Shown: positions 21,346 through 33,855 of the stretch, piece after piece | Numbering within the stretch: the stretch's first letter is position 1 | Layout: each line of letters opens with the position of its first letter | NCBI RefSeq assembly: GCF_964355755.1 | Contig: NC_092673.1 | Coordinates: forward strand, 13,211,001 to 13,275,000 | DNA length: 64,000 nucleotides | Reading direction: 5' to 3' | From: Antedon mediterranea | Lineage: Eukaryota > Echinodermata > Crinoidea > Comatulida > Antedonidae | The notes under the pieces: generated by a model | Databases searched by the model: none | The model's input: the letters and a program-made list of their open reading frames with translations, nothing else | Told to the model about the DNA's origin: nothing | Translations under genes and position numbers: made by a program

Positions 21346-22639
21346 TTGCAGTTAGTTACCGACAGTAATTCGATAGTATTTAGACAATGCGTCGATACTA
21401 AATCGACAGTATTTTAAGGATCTTTAAACAATAGAAGGAAGCAAAAACTAATTGGATTTACTATAAATAAACAGTTGGCACGCGCTATCCTAATTAAGGC
21501 GGTTTATTCAAAAGCAGTGTTTTCTTTGAAGAATGACAATACGCCGTCACATCGGTGACTTCCCTTACCCGCCTGATAAGATGATCCGCCCACACCATGT
21601 GCCGCATGTTGACCGACTATTAGCGTCCGATGTTTACAATTACAATCTTTGTGCGAGAAAATAAAACTTGGACCGTTCGACGAGCCTGTACAGAGCTGAC
21701 GTCTTTTTTGTATATATACAATACACGTATAGGCCTAGCTTGCCGAGTACCTAGCCTACACTAGTATTAATAATATATTTATATAATGTATATTAATAAA
21801 AAATATAAAAAAATATATCAAATACTGTACATCACAGGACACGGTACAGAATTCCATTACGTTCTGTATAACTCCCAACCCAACACGTTTTATTAGCAAG
21901 GGCATGCCACGTTTGCATTAGCCTGTCCAGGGAGTTACAACTCCCTGGCCTGTCTATTTGCATGTTTCCTCGATTTTCAACTTAACCACCGGCAATTACA
22001 GTATTGTGAAAAAATATATATACCCGATAACGTATACATAGTCTTACGGTTCTTTTGAAAATGTATTCATAAACACGCCCCATATCATTATCATAACAAC
22101 CCATCCTCTTTATAGTTTCGTAAAATAGTATAGTCCATTTTATAGACCTAACATGTTCCTAGCGCAGCACATGGTTTAACAGCAACGCATAGACTTCTCC
22201 CTTTTTAGCGGCGGCGTGTTAAAGACATTTTTGGCATTCCAGGAAATAGCCTATCCACTACTGCAACGTCATACTTCGTCACTAAATTTCTGTGTTTTTT
22301 TTATATTTTGAGTTCGTTTGGCTCAATCTCACTCAGACCAGGGAGTTGTAAAATAAGACAATATTTTTATTGTTAACAACAAACAGTAACGTAGGCCTAT
22401 GTATGATTATGAAACTAATTTTAAATACATTTTGGTAATTAAACATTTATTAATTAAGTATATTTCTTCTATCCAGAGAATTCGACTAGAGCGCAAAACA
22501 CATGTGATCGCCGCTGAGCTAGCGCGAAACTATAGCCTACTGCTGACACTGTTGATGAAAAAATGTTAATGTTTTGCCAATTTTGTCAGCAGAAACGGAC
22601 AGGTACTATACAGGCATGAACACACATGTTAATTTTTTA
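21346..22639. other. Non-coding interior, left part
   Basis: No gene. The first 80 bases contain several TCGATA and TCGACA words that echo the terminal repeat. Around 21780-21830 it is nearly pure AT. The phrase GGGAGTTACAACTCCC near 21930 forms a short perfect hairpin. Confidence 0.4.
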
Positions 22640-23345
22640 GGGTGCGTGTGTGTACGTCAAATGGAATGTCCACAATAATCGTTCGTTCGGCGGCGAAACT
22701 CGCATGATGAACACACGTGGTAATTTCTTACCAGAGGGGCGCGTGTACATCAAGTGGAATTTTCACAGCACTCGTTGGTTCGGGCAACAAACTCGCATGG
22801 TGAACACACGTGGTAATTTCTTAAGCGTGGTTCCCACTGGAACGCAACGCAGCGACGTATTTGCGTAATCACAAGTGGGAACAAAATACAACAGTGCTGG
22901 AAACATCGCAGGTTTGATTTCATGCAGACGGGGCAAACACAATTATTAGAAGGGCATTTGCTTACGTTGCGCAAATTGCGTTACATTGCTTCGCCAGTGG
23001 GAACCAACCTATACCAGAGGGGTACGTTTACATCAAATGGAATTTCACAAGTCGTTTTATTTGGCGTTCGGATAACAAACTTGTTACTTGCATGATGAAT
23101 ATACATGTGGTAAATTCTTAACAGAGGGGTACATGTACATCAAATGGAATTTCACAACAGTCGTTCGGCGTTCGGGCAACAAACTCGCATGATGAATATA
23201 CACGTGGTAATTTCTTACCATATGAGTGCGTGTACATCAAATGGAATTTCTACAACAATCGTTCGGCTCGCTCGGATTTGTTTTTCTAACGATTGGTGCG
23301 GCTCACGAACAGTAACACACATGGTAGTTTCTTACTTATGGAATT
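22640..23345. repeat. Tandem array, unit about 95-105 bp
   Basis: About five to six diverged copies of a unit containing GTGTACATCAAATGGAATTTC, CGTTCGG, GGGCAACAAACTCGCATGA and CGTGGTAATTTCTTACCAGA. Copies start near 22647, 22742, 23025, 23131 and 23231. The gap between the second and third is a nested MITE. Open frames reading through the array are a side effect of the repeat. Confidence 0.75.
22824..23010. mobile_element. 187 bp MITE nested in the tandem array
   Basis: The ends form an inverted repeat: left TGGTTCCCACTGGAACGCAA, right the complement of CGCCAGTGGGAACCA. Neighbouring array copies show the empty site (TTTCTTACCAGAGG). Here the same site reads TTTCTTA, then the insert, then TACCAGAGG, so the borders are set to within a base or two. 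A three-base duplication (TTA left, ATA right, one change) fits PIF/Harbinger-type insertion (inference). Confidence 0.65.
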
Positions 23346-23639
23346 GTTTTTCTACAAAGATTCGCATTAAATACACGTACACTATTCTATACCATGATGA
23401 TAGGGTTATTTTAAATAAAAAAACAATAGCCTACATTTATAAGTATAAAGCGTGAGAAAATTGTGATTTTTTATTGTAAATATTTAGATCAGACCAAAAA
23501 AAAATTTACAATGAAAATATGATAAAATATGTAAAACTATCATTACTGCACTTTACTATACTAAAAATAACATTGTATACAAAAACAGTATGTATGTACG
23601 TATGCATTTGTTTGTTTATTCATTTCAATGAGCATTAGC

Positions 23640-26330
23640 GAATTTACACAAATGTCACAGATCGTTAAGCTCATACCATTTATAAAAATGTTTTACTAAA
23701 AAGCTCACTCAATATTAAAATTGATTTTCAGTTATAATATCTCTATGGATGCAGATAATGATTAAAAACGTAATTAAGTCACATTACTACCGACAAACAG
23801 CGATCGGAAAAACATCCATTTCTTATTCGCCTTCCTACCAGTATACCAGCAACATTTGTGAATACAATTAATTGATTGGATCATTATAAACATTGTGCAA
23901 ATGTCACGCATCGTCAAGCTCATTCATTCATAAAACGAATGCAGTGTTTTATTTTACTCACTAAAAGCTAATTGAATATTAAAGTTGGTTTTCAATTTCC
24001 ACTGCAGTAATGACTATTAATTATTGATTTTTAAATCGGGTTTTTTTTTTTCGAAAAAGTATTTTTTAAATATTGGAATAAATTATATATTTATGAACAA
24101 ATTCTTCTAAATTTTATATTATATATAATAAATATTAAGTGAGACCTATCGGTTAAATTGATTGTATTGGTTTTATTATTATACTATTAATTATTGATTT
24201 TTAAACCGGTTTTTATTAAGTATGACTCAAATTTATTTTGACCCCCAAAAACCTGCTTGCGCTATACATTAAGTCACACAGTGTTACGTCACATTACTAA
24301 CGACAAACAGCGATCGGAAATCCATTCAAATTTCTTATTTGTCTTTCTATCTACCAGAATGTATACCAGCAACATTTGTAAATACAATTAATTGATTGAA
24401 TCATTATAAACATCGTGCAAATGTCACGCATCGTCAAGCTTCATAAAACAAATGCAGTGTTTTATTTCACTCACTAAAATCTAATTGAATATTAAAGTTG
24501 GTTTTTAATTTTCACTGCAGTAATGACTATTAATTATTGATTATCATACCGGGGGGTTTTTTTTCAAAAAAGTATTTTTTAAATATTGGAATACAATTAT
24601 ATATATATAAACAAATTCTTCTAAATTTGTTTAATTTTCTGTTTAAAAAATATTAAGTGAGACCTATCGGTTAAATTGATTGTATTGGTTTTATTATTAC
24701 TATTAGGCCTATAATTATTGATTTTTATGTCGGTTTTTTTTTTAAAGTATTTAATAAATATTGGAATAAAATTATATAGGCCTATATTTCAACAAAATTA
24801 TTCTAAATTTGGACAAATAGTTTTAATTTTCTGTTTAAAACAAATATTAAGTATGACTCAAATTTATTTTGACCCCCAAAAACCTGCTTGCACTATACAT
24901 TAAGTCACACAGTGTTACGTCACATTACTAACGACAAACAGCGATCGGAAATCCATTCAAATTTCTTATTCGCCTTCCTACCAGTATACCAGCAACATTT
25001 GTAAATACAATTAATTGATTGAATCATATAAACATCGTGCAAATGTCACGCATCGTCAAGCTTCATAAAACAAATTCAGTGTTTTATTTCACTTACTAAA
25101 ATCTAATTGAATATTAAAGTTGGTTTTTAATTTTCACTGCAGTAATGACTATTAATTATTTATTATCATACGGGGGGGTTTTTTTTTCGAAAAAGTATTT
25201 TGTAAATATTGGAATACAATTATATATATATAAACAAATTCTTCTAAATTTGTATAATTTTCTGTTTAAAAAATATTAAGTGAGACCTATCGGTTAAATT
25301 GATTGTATTGGTTTTATTATTACTACAGTATTAGGCCTAATTATTGATTTTTATGTCGGTTTTTTTAAGTATTTTATAAATATTGGAATAAAATTATATA
25401 GGCCTATATTTCAACAAAACTATTCTAAATTTGGATAAATAGTTTTAATTTTCTATTTAAAACAAATATTAAGTATGACTCAAATTTATTTTGACCCCCA
25501 AAAACCTGCTTGCGATTAAGTCACACAGTGTTACGTCACATTACTAACGACAAACAGCGATCGGAAATCCATTCAAATTTCTTATTCGCCTTTCTACCAG
25601 AATGTATACCAGCAACATTTGTAAATACAATTAATTGATTGAATCATATAAACATCGTGCAAATGTCACGCATCGTCAAGCTTCATAAAACAAATGCAGT
25701 GTTTTATTTCACTCACTAAAATCTAATTGAATATTAAAGTTGGTTTTTAATTTTCACTGCAGTAATGACTATTAATTTGATTATCATACCGGGGGTTTTT
25801 TTTTTCGAAAAAGTATTTTATAAATATTGGAATACAATTATATATAATTTAATAAACAAATTCTTCTAAATTTGTGTAATTTTCTGTTTAAAACAAATAT
25901 TAAGTATGACTCAAATTTATTTTGACCCCCAAAAACCTACTTGCACTATACATTAAGTCACACAGTGTTACGTCACATTACTAACGACAAACAGCGATCG
26001 GAAATCCATTCAAATTTCTTATTTGTCTTTCTATCTACCAGAATGTATACCAGCAACATATTTTGTAACAATTAATTGATTGAATCATTATAAACATCTT
26101 GCAAATGTCACGCATCGTCAAGCTCATTCATTATGATTGAATATTAAAGTTGGGTTTCAATTTTTTACTGCAGTAATGACTATTAATTATTGATTTTTAT
26201 ATCGTTTTTTTTTTTAAAGTAGTTGGAATTAAATTATATATATATATGAACAAATTCTTTCTAAATTTTGTAATTTTCTATTAAGTGAGACCTATCGGTT
26301 AAATTTTTCACATTGACAACATGGTATTTT
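23640..26330. repeat. Higher-order tandem array, main period about 620 bp
   Basis: The marker AATGTCACGCATCGTCAAGC or a variant recurs near 23650, 23897, 24418, 25040, 25661, 26103 and 26515, giving spacings of about 250, 520, 622, 621, 442 and 412. A second marker, GACCTATCGGTTAAATTGA, occurs near 24142, 24661, 25284 and 26289. A third, TGACTCAAATTTATTTTGAC, occurs near 24220, 24852, 25476 and 25907. The 24.4-25.9 kb units are the most alike. There are no coding frames. Copies differ by insertions and deletions of whole sub-blocks, as in a satellite evolving by unequal exchange. Confidence 0.8.
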
Positions 26331-26939
26331 TTAAGTGGTCATGTTTTAACATGACAAAAAGTATTTGATAAGTTAGAAATAAAGAAACATTCAAAATGAA
26401 TTAAAATAACAATTTTGAAACAACGTTCAAGTAATTTCCTTAGAAAGGAAGTTATACAATAGACCCATCTATCAGCCAAATGTGCAAAATACAATTAATC
26501 ACATAAACATTTTGCTAATGCCACGCATCGTTAAGCTCATGGCTGTTACGATACCCCTTCATGGTGACTTCTTTTCACTACTCCAATTTTTTTTAAATTT
26601 TTGTATCATGTCATGTGAATAAATCGATTGGTCAAACTTGCTTGATCAATATAATAAAGCATCATGAGTGTTTTATTTCACTAAAATGTTAGATTTATAA
26701 ACACGAATGTCAATAATTCAAAATGAAATTTTTTTAAAGCAAAATAAATTCTTTTCAAGCCCGGTAAAGGTTAACGTTTGCATGGGGTTGTGTTTAAAAT
26801 GTATTTAAAACATGTTTTTAACATGACAAAAAAAATGTAAAAAATAAAACAAAATTCAAAATGAATTCAAATGATAATTTGAAAACAACGTTAAAAAGAA
26901 AATTGAAAAAAAAAAAATGAAACAATTAAGGTTATTATC
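26331..26939. other. Degenerate repeat-derived spacer
   Basis: AT-rich. It contains one more degraded marker (GCTAATGCCACGCATCG near 26515) and a repeated phrase TTTAACATGACAAAAA (26340s and 26817). No gene. Confidence 0.45.
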
Positions 26940-28160
26940 ATATCGTACATGTGACCCTACCATGGAGTAATCACTCCATGGTACAAAATAGTCGATAACA
27001 TTTCGACATCGAATTGCTATCGTCTGGCTTTACGTAATGATCCATGACGCTCATTCAGGGTACAATTTAAAAGTAAAAATGAATCGCTTGCTTTTACCAA
27101 ACCCATCCCGAAATGTGTGTCCTGTATAAATAAAACAAGTATTAGGATTAATAATAATCTTAAGTTAACTCGTCGTAGAACTGTGATCCTGTTCTACTAT
27201 GGAGTAATAGAACACAATGTCGATAACATTTCGACATCGAATTGCTATCGTCTGGCTTACGTAACAGAATCCACGACGCTCATTCAGGGTACAATATAAA
27301 AGTAAAAATGAGATCAGTTGCTTTTACCAAACCCATCCCGAAATGTGTGTCGTGTATATATAAATAAAACAATTATTAAGATTAATACTAATCTTTAGTT
27401 AACTCGTCGTAGAACTGTGATCCTGTTCTACCATGGAGTAATAACTCCATGGTAGAACACAATGTCGATAACATTTCGACATCGAATTGCTATCGTCTGG
27501 CTTACTTTTAACTATCTTCGAAATGCGTGCCGCGTATAAAAAAAATTAAAGGAATAATTAAGAATAATAACCTTCAGTTAACTCGTCGTTAAATCAGAAA
27601 AAAAAAGAAACAAAAAATCATTAAGATGAATAATCTTCAGTTAACTGTGACCCTGTACTACCATAAGTATAATAACTCCATGGTAGAACACAATGTCGAT
27701 AACTTTTCGATATCGAATTGCTATCTGAATCCTTAGCTCTAGTACAATACAAAAGTCAAAATTAATGAGATCGCTTGCTTTTATTATACCCAACTATCCT
27801 CGAAATACATCGGAACAAAATGAAACTTAGTTAAACAGTTAACTTAGAATTGCGACCGTGTTCTTCAATAAAGTCATCACTGACTCCATTGTAGAACACA
27901 TTATCGATAACTTTTCGACATCGAACTGCTATCGGCTAATCTAGCTAACGAAATCGTACTACACGACGCTTCTGGTCAGGGTAGATACACGTCAATGAGA
28001 GCATGTTTTATCACCCATCCTAGAAATGGATATGGGGTAAACTATATAAAAAAAATATTACAATAAATTGTAGGTTAACTCATCATTAGTTGCTATTAAT
28101 AACTTAACAGTTCAACAACAATGTCGATCAATTTCCGACATCGAATTGCTATCGTTTATT
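26940..28160. repeat. Tandem array, unit about 210-245 bp, with hairpins
   Basis: Six copies of GTCGATAACATTTCGACATC followed by GAATTGCTATCG, starting near 26991, 27216, 27462, 27690, 27901 and 28121. Most units also hold an inverted repeat around ACCATGGAGT...ACTCCATGGT. The clearest is 27425-27458: 15-base arms, 4-base loop, perfect. Copies decay towards the right end. The TCGA-rich core resembles the terminal repeats at 21318 and 28961. Confidence 0.8.
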
Positions 28161-28940
28161 AAATGGAATAACCAGGGCAGGGAGGTATAACAATAATATG
28201 GAAGGAGCTAATTTTGTATGTGTTTGTTATCGAAATGTGTAGTATGGAATACACAAAATAAAATTTTATTAAGGCTGTTTCAGTGTGCGGTTACATTAAA
28301 AATTGTACTCATTTTCGAGGTACTGTAGGCGCGCCTATGTTACAGCCACCACGCGTCGATACGTTCGTATTCGTAGACTACACTACTGACTGCACTCTGG
28401 CCACCGCCGCCGTGGCGACATCGGCCGTGGCGACATCGAACTGTCATCGTTTTGCTAACGAATCTGCTTAACAGTGCTTACCAATACCAGTAAAATACTG
28501 CTTTTTTTCATTATTTAATTAACTATTTTGAACTAAAAACATTTAAATAGCTAAAATCTAGTCTTATTCTTAGGCCATGGCCAGGTTTATAATACACACA
28601 GACCTAGGCCTAGCCTTGATTAAGTTTTCTTCCAAGCCTAACGTCGTGGGCCTGAGGAGGCTTAAAAGATAGCCTGATAATATTTGCGTAGCCTATAATT
28701 TTCGTTGTTAAACAAATATAGGGGGCACAATTGATGGAAAATAACTATGTTTAAGTCTTGTAAATGAAAATCTGTCAATCAAAACATAACACACCCAACA
28801 ATTCGAAGGGAGATAAACAACTTATCAGCTCTTATCGGGTGTGAAGTGTGCCTGTATCGGAGCTTCCTGGCAACATATATTTGGTGATTTCCCTAATCTA
28901 CAAAAAGACGTCGACGCGGTAGCGCGTTTGTGTCGAAACT
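28161..28940. other. Non-coding interior, right part
   Basis: No gene. A GC-rich patch near 28330-28450 contains two copies of GCCGTGGCGACATCG. The final bases before the right inverted repeat again hold TCGAC and TCGAA words. Confidence 0.4.
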
Positions 28941-28961
28941 GTCGAACTTTTTTCCAGCGGG
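28941..28961 (-). repeat. Right terminal inverted repeat
   Basis: Complement of the left end with one mismatch. The plus strand reads GTCGAACTTTTTTCCAGCGG followed by G. Confidence 0.6.
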
Positions 28962-30003
28962 CATCTCATGACAAATGATATTGAGGCTAAAACAAAACAA
29001 CAAACATAGCATATAAAAAAAAACTGTACCATCAGAAAGTTTGAATCTATAATGTATATTTAATACATTGTTTCTTTTTTAATACATTTAAAAACTTTTA
29101 TCATGCCAATATATATATATACGTATTTACCATTATCATTGTTTTCGTTCATTACTACTGGTAGGTCTTTGTTTGGCAAGATGGAAATGTGGATTGCCAT
29201 TATTGTTTGGCAGCAACGTTTTGGCCTGTACTAGAGAGTACCACCACTGCGATGAACGCATCTAAAGCAACTTTTTATTACGCTGAAACACCTTTCTATA
29301 ACGTTTCTTGCCTGTGCATGTCTGTTATAATTCATTCTCTGTATTGGGATTATTAATTGGTGTCATCAACCACTCACTAAAAGAATAAAGCATTACCTTA
29401 ATAATTGATTGTGAAATTTAAAACATTTTAAATATATTTAATTTGTTATTAGTAGGCCTATTATATTATTATTTACATTAAATTCTAAACCACCTGGTAA
29501 TAATGAAAATTAATTTGGAAACGAGGAAAATGAGGTGAGGTGCAAAAAAAAACTTTCTGTTTAACAAATTTCTACTTTTTTTTTCTTTTTGTATTTTCTC
29601 TTCCAGTTCTATCTTTTCTGTCTTTCTTTTCTCTCTTCCTTTTTACCTTTCAAAATAGGATGGGGTGCGGAGCCTGCTTTGCCCCTTGATATGCCTATGA
29701 ATAATAATATACATCATGCATGATGCAAATGCATACGGGAAAACACTACCCAAAATAATTGTTGAGTTTATAGTGTGGTGGCTAACTTTGCACTTGATTT
29801 GTAGGACTTTTTTTTTTTGTCTTACGTGGGTTCCTCCCACTTTTAATTCCATAAATACATACTGTATATATATACATTAATACATAACATGTATATTCCG
29901 TCTATTAACATTTGTTTTAATCATGCATATTTGCTTTCTTTTTGAGTTCATCTTTTTCATTATTATCTCTTAACACTTATGTTCGTCTTGTTGTGTTTCC
30001 CTA
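28962..30003. other. No gene recognised
   Basis: About 1 kb of AT-rich sequence, including a pyrimidine-rich run near 29570-29645. Open frames are short and low in information. Confidence 0.5.
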
Positions 30004-30009
30004 TAGTTA

Positions 30010-30021
30010 CAGGGTTCGTAC
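30010..30021 (+). repeat. Left terminal repeat of the hAT element
   Basis: CAGGGTTCGTAC, matched in inverted orientation by GTACGAACCCTG at 33856-33867. Confidence 0.85.
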
Positions 30022-30519
30022 GCGTCCTTAAATTCCTTGAAAGTCATGGAAAAATAAATCTCTTTTTTCAAGTACTGGAAAGTCCTTGAAATTGGCATTT
30101 GTCCTTGAATGTCCTGAAAATTTTTAAAATACAATAAAGTTATATGAATTCTTTTTAATAAAGTTTTGAAAACACTGAACAATAAAAGTATTAAGTATGA
30201 AAGTACATGGAAGATAACAACGTTTGTACGTGCCGACTTTTCCGCCGCCGATAAATGCTCGTACATGAAATAGGCTTTCTTATCAGGTTGGTTGTTGACT
30301 GCAGAACGCCACTGGCCAGTGATGTTCAGATGACAATCACCTTGAAAAAACTTTGCCCAACTATTCTTTTGTTCCCCCACAGTACATTATTGCATAATAG
30401 CTATTACTATTGAAATAAATACTTGGCCCTTTTTGTGTTCCGATTTTGTTTAAACATTAATTTAACGAATGTAATATTGCAAACATGCATAGCATTTTAG
30501 CATTACACTTTAATTAGTG

Positions 30520-30578
30520 ACTATACTCGCATTCTATTTATAGCCTCTGATAAGCTATAAATAGAATGCGAGTATAGT
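30520..30578. promoter_or_regulatory. Perfect 25-base palindrome with TATA boxes upstream of the transposase
   Basis: Arms 30520-30544 and 30554-30578 are perfect reverse complements (ACTATACTCGCATTC..., 25 bases) around a 9-base loop. Each arm carries TATAAATA in its own orientation (CTATAAATAG at 30555-30564 on the plus strand), about 130 bases before the first ATG. A TATA-type core promoter is a reasonable guess, and its symmetry would allow firing in both directions. A cruciform or transposase-binding role is equally possible. Confidence 0.55.
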
Positions 30579-30690
30579 GACCTCTCTCAGCGAGGCTCTC
30601 TCACACCGCAAGCGCGTATATTAGCGGTCTCTATATGGCTGCCGATGAGTTTTTTATCGTGCGTTTCTCGTCAGTGGAAATCTATCCAAC

Positions 30691-33253
30691 ATGCCGCGTA
30701 CATGCTTTTTTCAAGAGTCCTGGCTTTTTGATAGCAAATTTTCCCCGTGGATTAACCGTGCGTCAATAAAAACGGAGGCAAAGTGTAAACTATGTAGAAA
30801 AACATTAGATACTGTATCTCCAACATGGGACGGTCGGCGTTAATATCTCATCAAAACGGAAAAAAAGCATAAACAACAAATGGAGTTGAGGTTTAACAAT
30901 ACGACGCAAGAAGTTAATCAATTTTTTAGTAAGTCCAACCCAACAACATCCACCAGTAAATCTAATAGTACCATCACCAGTATTGAACAACAAGACATAC
31001 CAGGAACTAGTGTTGATAATAGTATACCGAAACGTACGAACCCAAGTGGCCCGGCGACGATGCAGTATTTCAGTAGTAGTGAGGAGATTCGTAAAGCAGA
31101 AATATTGTGGGCCTTATTCATGACTAACCGGCACTATTCGAACAAGTCGATGGATGAAATAAATGAAGTATTCCAGGCAATGTTTCCAGATAGTGGAATA
31201 GCTGCAAAATTTAGTTGTGGTGAAAAAAAGTCTGCTTATGTTGTTAATTATGGGTTAGCGCCATATTTTAGGTAAGTTTTGTTTGATATTGATTGATATA
31301 GGCCTACAATTTAGATTAAATAAATAATTGTAATAGGCATTTCTGTATTGAGTAATAGCCTGGTGAGTATGAAAAACAAATGTTTTTAGTCTAAGTTTTG
31401 TTCATTTTAGGTCATTACTTCTGAAACGTGTTACGGATGAGTCAGATTACGTTCTACTATTTGATGAAAGTCTAAACAAAGGTACACAACTAAAGCAAAT
31501 GGATATCCATGTCCGATTTTGGGCTAACAACCACGTGGAAACTAGATTCTTTGATAGTACATTCATGGGTTATGCTACTGCTGAGAAAGTCGTCACCGAT
31601 TTTAAGATATGTGCAGACAAACTAAATCTCGCAAAATTACTTCAAATCGGTATGGATGGTCCAAACGTCAATTGGAAGTTTTATAAACTTCTCTCTGCCG
31701 ATATAAAGACGAATTACAATACATCAGTTCTCAACATTGGGTCGTGTGGCCTTCATGTAATGCACAATGGGTTTCAAAGTGGTGTGCAGTCAATTGATTG
31801 GAAGGTCTACGACATACTGTCTAGTTTACAAATACTGTTCAAAGACACCCCTGCTCGTCGGGAAGATTTTGAGAACGCTACTGGCACACATGTGTTTGGC
31901 CTTAAGTTTTGTAAACACAGATGGGTGGAGAATGCTGCAGTTGCGAAGCGGTTTCTCAGTGTTTTTCCGCACCTTAAAACGTACATCAAGCAGGTGACCG
32001 AAATGAAAATAAATGACTCAAAAACAAAGTCGTATGACACTCTGAAGGCTGCTTCAGTAGACTTATTTACGGTGCCCAGAATGCACTTTTTTGTGATGGT
32101 GGCCACACAAATGGAAACGTTTCTTAAAAAATATCAAACAGATCAACCAATGATACCGTTTCTTGAGAAAGATCTAGTGGCATGTTTGAGAGGGCTATTG
32201 AGATTGGTCATTAAACCAGACGTCCTTTCCGGGCTCGTGAATGGCCAAAGTTTCACTAACTTTAATATAGATGAAACGAAAAACCATTTACTTGCTAACA
32301 AAGTAGACTGTGGAATATTAGCTTCAGAGCATATAAAGGAGTTGATCAAGAAAAAGAAGGTGTCTGAGTTACAAGAACTCAGGTTTAAAAATGAGTGCAA
32401 GACCATGGTTCTTACAATTGTTAAGAAAGTGCTATCTAAATGCCCACTTGGTTTCAGAATCGTTCAAAAAGCGAAATTTCTCGATCCAAGAAATTTTTGT
32501 TTAAGTGGTAATGCGCGATCTCTTAATGTTGGTAGACTAAAGGCTGTATTAAAAATATTAGCAGACAACCAAAAAATCAACCATGACATGTGTGATGAAA
32601 TTGTTAATCAGGCAAACGAATTCTATGATTTTGTTGTGTTAAATAATTTATCAGATTTCACTGAATACGATCCTAAATGTAGAATTGACGAATTTTACTA
32701 TGACCGCCTTAGCAAAACCACTAAGTATCACGCATTCTGGGGGGTAGTAAAATTGATTCTAATGCTTTCCCATGGCCAGGCGACTGTTGAGAGAGGTTTT
32801 AGTGTAAACAAGGAGGTAGCGGCTGTCAATATGTCAGAGAGTACATATGTTTCGAAGCGCGTTGTATGCGGTCACATAGCTTCAGTTGGTGGTGTTTTGT
32901 CTGTAAAGATAACGCCCCAATTAATTACTTCTGTGAGTGGGGCTAGGCAACGCTATAATCTCCATCTTGATAATGAAAAACGTAAAGCGGCAGAATCTTC
33001 AAAGGCTATTAAGAGAAAATCGACGATCGATGAGTTAGATAACTTAAAGAAAGCCAAAAAAAGATGTATTGCTGATATTATGGGTTTAGAAAAATCGTCT
33101 GCAAAGTTTTCCGATCAAGCTGAAAGTAAAGGTAGTCTTACCCTCATTGCCAAAGCTAATAGCTTGCGTAGAACCGCTTCTGAAAAAAAAGAGCAATTAG
33201 CTCAACTAGAGGAAGACATTAGACATAAATTAGAGGAAATCAAAAATAGCTAG
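30691..33253 (+). CDS. hAT transposase, two exons, frameshifts in the BED finger
   Basis: Exon 1 (30691-31271) ends TTTTAG/GTAAGT. Exon 2 (31411-33253) follows TTCATTTTAG, and the join restores an open frame (PYF-R-SLLLKRVTDESDYVL). The 139-base intron is therefore well supported. The N-terminal region encodes a BED-like zinc finger (AKCKLCRKTL, then SNMGRSALISHQNGKKH), but reading it needs two compensating frameshifts, near 30825 and in an A-run near 30865. Exon 2 continues LLFDESLNKGTQ, MDIHVRFW, QIGMDGPNVNWKF, NIGSCGLHVMHNGF, FKDTPARREDFE, LKFCKHRWVENAAVA and ends with the hAT dimerisation motif LSHGQATVERGFSVNK plus a coiled-coil tail. This motif series is a known hAT-like family in fish and invertebrates (memory). 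AATAAA lies at 33339. Excision and integration at the terminal repeats is the expected role. The finger damage may make this copy inactive. Confidence 0.82.
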
Positions 33254-33855
33254 GCTATTGTGTAGATTAAATTAGCAGAAATTGCTAAGTTGTAAAAAAT
33301 AAACAATGTAAAAATCTCATGTGTTTATGATCGTTTTGAATAAAGTTCAGAGTGAATTAGAATATGGTTTGATTTCTTTTATTTATACCTTCTAAAAAAA
33401 ACATACGATATACAGAAACGGCATTTAAACTCCGAATTCCGAACGAATTGTAGAACGTCATCCTATAGTAGTATCAAATTACCAAATATCGTCGACAGTG
33501 CAGTGACTATGGAAACATCAGCCTTTGTTCAATACACACCGTGACTACCCTCGATAGGCGCGGAAGTCTGGCGCGGTTCCACAAAGGCTTTACCAGGGAG
33601 TTGTTACAACTCTTTACGCTTTACTACCGTTACGTGTCATTTTACTCGATTTCCCACGCCTATGTTTTCAGTACTGTATGTTTTTTTAGTGGCTACAGTT
33701 AGTACTTGAATTTCTGAAAAACATCGTAACTACGAATTCATTTTTTTTTATTAATCTGTTGAACTTAATATTTAGGTATAATAATGTCCTTGAAATTTTA
33801 AAATGTTGACATTGAATGTCCTTGAAATGTCCTGGAATTTTACTAGCTCACAGGT

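Larger units (their letters stand above)
21318..28961. mobile_element. 7.6 kb structure bounded by inverted repeats, no transposase
   Basis: The ends carry 21-base inverted repeats: 21318-21338 starts CCCGCTGAAAAAAAGTTC and the complement of 28941-28961 starts CCCGCTGGAAAAAAGTTC, 20 of 21 positions alike. The left end continues into the perfect palindrome GTTCGACGTCGAAC (21332-21345), and both sub-ends are rich in TCGA words. The interior holds three tandem arrays (22640-23345, 23640-26330, 26940-28160). The 3' array repeats TTTCGACATCGAATTGC, echoing the terminal GTTCGAC. There is no coding sequence. I infer a large non-autonomous DNA transposon or satellite-bearing element. Only CA is shared by the two flanks, so the target duplication is unclear. 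Confidence 0.5.

Noticed and set aside
22650-23455. Open frames through the 22.6-23.4 kb array
   Set aside because: They simply follow the tandem repeat; the translated repeats shift phase between units and lack protein-like composition.
23640-28160. CRISPR-like array
   Set aside because: Repeats are long, diverged and contiguous with no unique equal-length spacers, and the DNA is eukaryotic.
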